This document shows, in pieces, positions 58,808 to 64,000 of a stretch of DNA of 64,000 nucleotides. The stretch is taken from the NCBI GenBank assembly GCA_046336655.1, contig JBKDGH010000078.1, forward strand, positions 37,495-101,494. The letters are read 5' to 3'. Position numbers and translations under genes: made by a program. This DNA comes from CANGTU01 sp046336655. GTDB taxonomy: Bacteria; Bacteroidota; Bacteroidia; Flavobacteriales_D; Sanyastnellaceae. The notes beneath the pieces were generated by a model. The model was not told the DNA's origin. It saw only the letters and a program-made list of their open reading frames with translations, and made no database searches. The first letter of the stretch is position 1. Every line of letters starts with the position of its first letter.

Positions 58808-59338
58808 ATGAAAAAAATCCTTTACCCCGCCATCCTGTTCGCCCTGATGGCGTGTCAGTCTGCACCGGAATCATCGGTGTCAAAAGACCAGCTGGCCATG
58901 CAGCAAACCATCACGGACCTGGAAAATGACCTGATGAAGAAAGGGGATGTGGTAGACCGCGAATTGGCCAAGGATTTGGTTTCGCGCTACATCAACTACC
59001 ACAATCAGTATCATGCGGATACTTTGTCAGGCGAGTACATGCTCCGCGCGGCATCACTTTCCACCGGCATCGGCGAGTATCAGCAGGCCATTGATCTGCT
59101 GATCAATTTTTATGATGGTTATCCCAACAGCAAACGCCGTCCTGAGGCCGCCTATACCGTGGCCTTTATCTATGACATATACCTTCAGAATCCGGACAAA
59201 GCGGTGTTGTATTATCAGGCCGTCATTGACAATCATCCGGATTCCCGCTACGCGCGTGAGGCCGAGGCGGCACTGCGCCTTGTGGGAATGAGCGATGAAC
59301 AGCTCATCGAATTCCTCAAACAAAACAACCCCCGGTAA
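58808..59338 (+). CDS. TPR-containing lipoprotein
   Basis: 176 residues. Lipoprotein signal with Cys16 (MKKILYPAILFALMAC). After a helical lead (about 25-70) come about three tetratricopeptide repeats: YMLRAASLSTGIGEYQQAIDLLINFYDGYPNSKRRPEAAYTVAFIYDIYLQNPDKAVLYYQAVIDNHPDSRYAREAEAALRL (described in parts here for length: GEYQQAIDLL, YPNSKRRPEAAY, NPDKAVLYYQAV, HPDSRYAREAEAAL). The pattern resembles BamD/CpoB-like outer-membrane lipoproteins, which scaffold protein complexes. The whole is shorter than BamD. It starts 15 bp after the repeat array and ends 5 bp before a strong terminator. Confidence 0.8.
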   Translation: MKKILYPAILFALMACQSAPESSVSKDQLAMQQTITDLENDLMKKGDVVDRELAKDLVSRYINYHNQYHADTLSGEYMLRAASLSTGIGEYQQAIDLLINFYDGYPNSKRRPEAAYTVAFIYDIYLQNPDKAVLYYQAVIDNHPDSRYAREAEAALRLVGMSDEQLIEFLKQNNPR

Positions 59339-59343
59339 CAAAC

Positions 59344-59372
59344 AAAAAGCCCGGCATTGCGCCGGGCTTTTT
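59344..59372. terminator. Bidirectional intrinsic terminator
   Basis: A perfect twelve-base-pair stem, AAAAAGCCCGGC / GCCGGGCTTTTT, with a five-base ATTGC loop. T runs on both strands serve the rightward TPR lipoprotein gene (stop at 59338) and the leftward HYR-protein gene (stop at 59394). Confidence 0.93.
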
Positions 59373-59393
59373 GCATTCTCACGTAGTCCGATA

Positions 59394-62300
59394 TTACTTC
59401 GCTACGATCATTCGTCCCATTTCGGTTACTGAACCGTTGGTGACGCGGTACATGTAGATACCGGCAGCAAGGTTGCTGACATCCATGGAGACTTTGTATT
59501 CATTGCCTGCAATCACCTGATTGAGTTCCATCCGACCTACGCGGGCGCCGGCCAGATCATATACTTCAATGGTGGTCTTGGCTGACTCGGCAATAGTCAC
59601 TGCAAAGGTCGCAGCTACTACAGCCGGATTAGGATACACACTTACAGCTGACTGTACTGCGTCAGGAGCTGCCTGATCTGCTACAAGCTGATCCGGAGCA
59701 TTATCAACCACAGGTTCATAGCTGATGGTCTGGCAGTGCTGTGTAACGTTGCCTGAGCAATCCATCGCAGTCCAGCAGCGTGTGATGTAGTAATCGGGGC
59801 AGCAGTCGAGTTCGAAAGCGAAGTCACCAGCGCCGGCGGCGTTTCCGCTCATGATCTGCTGACCATCCACCAGGAATGTTCCGCTGTAGGTGAACCAACC
59901 ACCGAATGCGTTGTCCGCACCATTGTAGTTGTTGGCTCCGTTACCAAGCTGGAATCCGAAGTAGTTGTTCGATGGAGCGTGTGCGAGGTTGAGCACAGAA
60001 CCGTCATAATCGCCGAAACCGGTGATAGTAGCGTTGCCGGTGTTCAGCAGGAAGTACATCCAGTCAGGGTGGTTGGCAGCAATACCTCCGCAGTCAGCCT
60101 TGAAGCTGGTGAGGAAGGCCTGTGTGCTCCACTCAGCCCAATCCATGCCGTTGATGAACTCTACATCCACGTTGAACCCGTTGCCAGGATTGTACGCATT
60201 ATGCAGGGTTGCAATCACGTGGATGGTGCCGTTGGGGTACTGGATAAACTGTCCTTCAGATACCTGGTAGTAGCGGTGTGCCGTTGGCATTCCGAAGAGC
60301 GCCATTGCCCAGTCTACAGGGTAGTTGCAGGGGTTTCCGGCCGGACGTACAGGTGTGAGGATATCGCAATCAGCGATTGAACCTTCTGCAGGTACATCAC
60401 CGAAGAAGTATTCCTCAAACTCGACTTCGATCTCTCCGCCGCAGTTGTCTGTGGCAGTGATAGCCGGAACAGCAGGAAACTCAGTACCACACTCGATGAT
60501 CAGATCAGCAGGCGTTTCGCTCAGTACAGGTTCAGACTCGTCGAGCACATAGATGTAATATCCGTTGCTGTTCATGTTGTCACACTCGTCTGTTGCAGTG
60601 TATGATACCCAGATCGTCTGGTTGCCACACTCGTCTGATTCAATGACATCAGTACTTACACTTACTGAGGCAGTTCCGCAGTTGTCAGTAGCGGTTACCT
60701 GCACGGGTGCAGGAATTTCACCCACACACTCTACGTATACATCCACCAGCTCCTGATCGAACTCAGGTGCTATGTTGTCGAACACCGTGTAGGTAGTCAC
60801 TGCAGTAGCTGTGTTTCCACAAAGGTCAGTGGCCGTCCAGGTGCGGGTGATCACGTAGCTGTTTGCACAGATGGTTTCAGTAGCATCTGCGAAGGTCACC
60901 AGAGCATTGCCGCAGTTGTCTTCGGCTGCTGCCTGACCATAGTTGAGGGTTTCCTCGCAGCTGAAGTAACCGCCTTCGGGTACGAAGGTGAACACCGGAT
61001 CAGTAGTATCCTGTACGGTGATGATCTGTTCAGCAGATGAACTGTTACCGCAGAGGTCAGTAGCTGTGAAGGTGCGGATGATCTGGTAGTTGTTTGCACA
61101 ATTGCCTTCGAGGATATTCATTGAAACCGACACTTCGATTTCACTGTAGCATACATCGTAGGCATAAGCCATGTCGTATACCAGCTCGTCGCTGCACTCG
61201 GCAGTGTACTCTGCAGGCACTTCCAGCTCAGGGGCGGTAGTGTCTTCGATGGTCACGGTGGTGCTTACTACAGTTACATTGTCGCAGTTGTCTTCCGCTG
61301 ACCAGTAGTAAGTGATTACCTGCGGGCAGGAAGCACTTACAACTTCGCTCCATGACTCGAGGGTGAGTTCTTCGTCACAGTTGTCAGTGAATGATGGCGT
61401 TGATATCATGTAATCCACACCGCATTCTACAGTGAAGTCAGCAGTCACACCAGAAGCTGCCGGAGCCACTTCGTCGGTGAGGGTGATGATCTGTATAAAT
61501 GTCGCTGTGTTCTGGCACTCATCTGTCGCCACATAGGTGCGGATGATGCGTCCCTGGCAGCCGCCTGATACAAGCATATCAGAGTAATTGATCGACACAT
61601 CTTCAGAGCAGTTGTCAGTAGCTGTTACGAAGATGCCTTCGTAGTTGTCGCAAGGAGCGCCGATTTCAATCGTCCCGGTGATTACAGGAGCAGTAACGTC
61701 GAATACCATGAAGGTCTGAACGAAGGTGGCTGTGTTGCCACATTCGTCTTCTGCAGTCCATGTGCGGTACACGGAGCCAGTGCAAGGTGAAGTCACCTGG
61801 TTGTCATCGCTGAAGGTAAGGGTTACTTCACCACAGTTGTCAGTCGCTACAGGCTCGATGTACGGGATGGTCTCGTCACACGCGAAAGAGTATGATGACT
61901 GCTGCTCGCCGAATACCGGTGCAGTAGTATCCTGTACAATGATGGTCTGGGTAGCAGTAGAGCTGTTACCGCAGAGGTCAGTAGCTGTGAAGGTGCGGAT
62001 GATCTGGTAGTTGTTTGCACAATTGCCTTCGAGGATATTCACTGAAACCGACACTTCGATTTCACCGTAGCATACATCGTAGGCATAAGCCATGTCGTAT
62101 ACCAACTCTTCGCTGCACTCGGCAGTGTACCCTGCAGGCACTTCCAGCTCAGGGGCGGAAGTGTCTTCGATGGTCACAGTGGTGCTTACTACAGTTACGT
62201 TGTCGCAGTTGTCTTCCGCTGACCAGTAGTAAGTGATTACCTGCGGGCAGGAATCGCTTACTTCTTCGCTCCATGACTCGAGGCTGAGCTCTTCGTCACA

Positions 62301-64000
62301 GTTGTCAGTGAATGATGGTGCTTCAATCGCATAATCAACGCCGCACTCTACAGTGAAATCAGCAGTCACACCAGAAGCAACCGGAGCAACTTCGTCGATG
62401 AGGTTGATGATCTGTATGAATGTCGCTGTGTTCTGGCACTCATCCGTCGCCGTGTAGGTGCGGATGATGCGTCCCTGACAGCCGCCTGAAACAAGCATGT
62501 CAGAGTAGTCGATAGATACGTCTTCAGAGCAGTTGTCAGTAGCTGTTACGAAGTTGCCTTCGTAGTTGTCGCAAGGGGCGTCGATTTCAATCGTCCCGGT
62601 GATTACAGGAGCAGTATCGTCTAATACAGAGAGTGTCTGTACAAACGTGGACACGTTGCCGCAATCGTCTTCTGCAGTCCATGTGCGGGTGATCGAAGTG
62701 GTACAAGGACCAGCGATGTCGTTTACATCAGTGTAAGATAATTCGACTTCGATGTCGCAGTTGTCGCTTACTGATGGAACTACATAAGGAGCTTCTTCAT
62801 AGCACTCAAAGCTGAAGGCTGACTGCTGCTGGGCGAATACCGGAGCCAGCGTGTCCACTACATAGATATACTGAACACACATGGCCTGGTTGCCGCAATT
62901 ATCGAAGGCACGGAAAATACGGACGATGGTATACTCATTGGCGCACTCACCCGGCATTTCCTGTTCAGTCATTTCAATGTTTACGTTCTCATCGCAGTTG
63001 TCAGTAGCAGTTGGGTAAACCACTTCAGGCAGTGTTTCAGAGCACTGTACGGTCTCATTCTGTGGTAGTGAGGTCCAGATCGGATCGGTAGTATCCACTA
63101 CTGTGATTACGGTCATTGATGTAGAAACGTTCTCGCAGTAGTCAATAGCTGTCCATGTCCAGATGATCTGGTAGCTGTCTTCACACTGACCGGGGATAAT
63201 TTGCTCTTCGCCGTTTATTATCACATCATAGCCGCAATTATCCGTAGCGGTAACCACTGGCATGACCGGTACGTTATTACATTCTACAGTCTGGTTTGCC
63301 GGTGCGTTGATAACGGGAGCCGTAGTGTCAGTGATGGCAATGTACTGCACTGCAGTTGATGTATTGCCGCACTCATCAGTGGCAGTGTAGGTGCGCATCA
63401 CCACGCCCAGACAGCCGCCTGAATTGAGCATGTCAGTGAATTCAACTTCCACCTCTTCACTGCAATTGTCGGTTGCCGTGAGAATGGTTACGTTTTCAAA
63501 CTCATTGCATTCTACTGAGAAGTAGACCGGATAGGAACCGAAGGCCGGAGCAGTTGTATCGATTACAGTGATGGTCTGGCTCACAGGCTGAGACTCATTA
63601 CCACAGTCGTCCACAGCAACCCAAGTGCGGGTCACGCTGTAAGAGCCTGCACACTCACCGTTCACAGTTACGTCAGATACCAATACAATGGTTGGGTTTG
63701 GATCGCAAACGTCTGTTGCAGTGGGTGCAGTGAATACCGGCGTCACAAGACAGTCAACAGTCGCATTGGCACCAGCAGCGGTGATAACCGGAGCGGTGAT
63801 ATCCTGAACTGTGATCGACTGGCTTACGGCAGCGGATTCGTTGCCACATGCGTCAACGGCCTTCCAGGTCATGGTGCGCACGTAGCTTCCTGGGCATGAG
63901 CCATCTACTGTTACATCAGATACCAGCACAATGGTTGGGTTCGGATCGCAAGCATCTGTTGCAGTGGGTGCAGTGAATACCGGCGTCACAAGACAGTCAA
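59394..64000 (-). CDS. Very large HYR-repeat T9SS type A cargo protein (5' end outside window)
   Basis: At least 1535 residues; the frame is open to the right edge, so the N-terminus and signal peptide are missing. The visible protein is about fifteen tandem HYR/Ig-like repeats of roughly 80 residues, each with DTTAPVI, VxATDNCG and WTAxDxCGN-type motifs, very acidic and with regular cysteine pairs. The last repeat is interrupted by a roughly 210-residue segment (about residues 1180-1390, with YYQVSEGQFIQYPNGTIHV and GFGDYDGSVLNLAHAPS) of no recognised family. After a proline/alanine linker, the last 75 residues form a T9SS type A sorting domain (SVYPNPAVVAATFAVT, IEVYDLAGARVGRMEL, GIYMYRVTNG). 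Probably a surface adhesin. DNA-level repeats show recent segmental duplication. Confidence 0.93.
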   Translation of the reverse strand, partial: DCLVTPVFTAPTATDACDPNPTIVLVSDVTVDGSCPGSYVRTMTWKAVDACGNESAAVSQSITVQDITAPVITAAGANATVDCLVTPVFTAPTATDVCDPNPTIVLVSDVTVNGECAGSYSVTRTWVAVDDCGNESQPVSQTITVIDTTAPAFGSYPVYFSVECNEFENVTILTATDNCSEEVEVEFTDMLNSGGCLGVVMRTYTATDECGNTSTAVQYIAITDTTAPVINAPANQTVECNNVPVMPVVTATDNCGYDVIINGEEQIIPGQCEDSYQIIWTWTAIDYCENVSTSMTVITVVDTTDPIWTSLPQNETVQCSETLPEVVYPTATDNCDENVNIEMTEQEMPGECANEYTIVRIFRAFDNCGNQAMCVQYIYVVDTLAPVFAQQQSAFSFECYEEAPYVVPSVSDNCDIEVELSYTDVNDIAGPCTTSITRTWTAEDDCGNVSTFVQTLSVLDDTAPVITGTIEIDAPCDNYEGNFVTATDNCSEDVSIDYSDMLVSGGCQGRIIRTYTATDECQNTATFIQIINLIDEVAPVASGVTADFTVECGVDYAIEAPSFTDNCDEELSLESWSEEVSDSCPQVITYYWSAEDNCDNVTVVSTTVTIEDTSAPELEVPAGYTAECSEELVYDMAYAYDVCYGEIEVSVSVNILEGNCANNYQIIRTFTATDLCGNSSTATQTIIVQDTTAPVFGEQQSSYSFACDETIPYIEPVATDNCGEVTLTFSDDNQVTSPCTGSVYRTWTAEDECGNTATFVQTFMVFDVTAPVITGTIEIGAPCDNYEGIFVTATDNCSEDVSINYSDMLVSGGCQGRIIRTYVATDECQNTATFIQIITLTDEVAPAASGVTADFTVECGVDYMISTPSFTDNCDEELTLESWSEVVSASCPQVITYYWSAEDNCDNVTVVSTTVTIEDTTAPELEVPAEYTAECSDELVYDMAYAYDVCYSEIEVSVSMNILEGNCANNYQIIRTFTATDLCGNSSSAEQIITVQDTTDPVFTFVPEGGYFSCEETLNYGQAAAEDNCGNALVTFADATETICANSYVITRTWTATDLCGNTATAVTTYTVFDNIAPEFDQELVDVYVECVGEIPAPVQVTATDNCGTASVSVSTDVIESDECGNQTIWVSYTATDECDNMNSNGYYIYVLDESEPVLSETPADLIIECGTEFPAVPAITATDNCGGEIEVEFEEYFFGDVPAEGSIADCDILTPVRPAGNPCNYPVDWAMALFGMPTAHRYYQVSEGQFIQYPNGTIHVIATLHNAYNPGNGFNVDVEFINGMDWAEWSTQAFLTSFKADCGGIAANHPDWMYFLLNTGNATITGFGDYDGSVLNLAHAPSNNYFGFQLGNGANNYNGADNAFGGWFTYSGTFLVDGQQIMSGNAAGAGDFAFELDCCPDYYITRCWTAMDCSGNVTQHCQTISYEPVVDNAPDQLVADQAAPDAVQSAVSVYPNPAVVAATFAVTIAESAKTTIEVYDLAGARVGRMELNQVIAGNEYKVSMDVSNLAAGIYMYRVTNGSVTEMGRMIVAK
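61042..61695 (-). repeat. Intragenic duplication, copy 1
   Basis: About 654 bp in the HYR gene that recurs at 61963-62616 at a constant offset of 921 bp (307 codons) with few substitutions and no indels. Both copies cover the same repeats, including SWSE, YDMAYAYDVC and CANNYQIIRTFTATDLCGN segments. High DNA similarity indicates a recent duplication or gene conversion. Confidence 0.85.
61963..62616 (-). repeat. Intragenic duplication, copy 2
   Basis: Partner of 61042-61695 at +921 bp, in the same frame. A shorter 243-bp (81-residue) repeat also recurs near the right edge: the segment from about 63667 matches that from about 63910. Confidence 0.85.

Overview
The window reads as chromosomal DNA of a member of the Bacteroidota, most likely a Flavobacteriales-type marine or freshwater lineage of moderate G+C. 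The evidence is type IX secretion (PorQ plus four proteins with C-terminal sorting domains of type A or B), a DUF5916 outer-membrane protein, a TonB receptor with a carboxypeptidase-like N-terminal domain, GSCFA and choice-of-anchor proteins, BshC (bacillithiol synthesis), and repeated TAnnTTTG promoter boxes just upstream of genes, with no consistent Shine-Dalgarno sequences. No tRNA, rRNA, insertion sequence, prophage or CRISPR array was seen. Genes are densely packed, with many 4-bp ATGA overlaps and several convergent pairs whose 3' ends overlap.

Layout. 0-7.6 kb: a truncated histone H1-like Lys/Ala protein, a DUF2279 protein, two adjacent hybrid histidine kinases, and a leftward CoA-binding/GNAT/MltG operon. 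7.6-11.2 kb: envelope polysaccharide genes (Wza-like lipoprotein, small unknown ORF, RfbC, WecA/MraY-like transferase, lytic transglycosylase). 11.2-14.5 kb: leftward CoA-transferase, photolyase and TIGR01777 epimerase. 14.5-26.7 kb: secreted and outer-membrane proteins, an MsbA-like exporter, a TonB receptor, and an ECF sigma / anti-sigma-like / envelope protein trio. 26.7-32.6 kb: housekeeping genes (BshC, RuvX, DapD), a GT9 glycosyltransferase, GSCFA, a small secreted protein and a HEAT-like protein. 32.8-36 kb: a giant T9SS cargo protein. 36-38.4 kb: a methyltransferase, and a B12-type MerR regulator paired with an ECF sigma factor around an AT-rich spacer holding a perfect inverted repeat. 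38.5-47 kb: a rightward sugar and glycan cluster (oxidoreductase, two DegT aminotransferases, NeuD-type acyltransferase, GT2, epimerase, membrane glycosyltransferase, GlmU-like). 47-49.5 kb: Lon. 49.6-57.8 kb: a T9SS FG-GAP protein, PorQ, and a coupled pair made of a vanadium haloperoxidase lipoprotein and a CRTAC1-like lipoprotein. 57.9-64 kb: peptide deformylase, a 25-bp tandem array flanked by palindromes, a TPR lipoprotein, and a very large HYR-repeat T9SS protein running off the right edge.

How the genes work together: much of the window builds or decorates the cell envelope. Polysaccharide and glycan genes sit among T9SS machinery and cargo, with signalling kinases and two ECF sigma systems. 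The most unusual elements are the MerR-B12/sigma pair with its inverted repeat but no carotenoid genes beside it, the 25-bp array with two linked unit types, the partly degenerate second receiver of one hybrid kinase, the haloperoxidase/CRTAC1 pair next to PorQ, and the recent internal duplication plus an unrecognised insert in the HYR protein.
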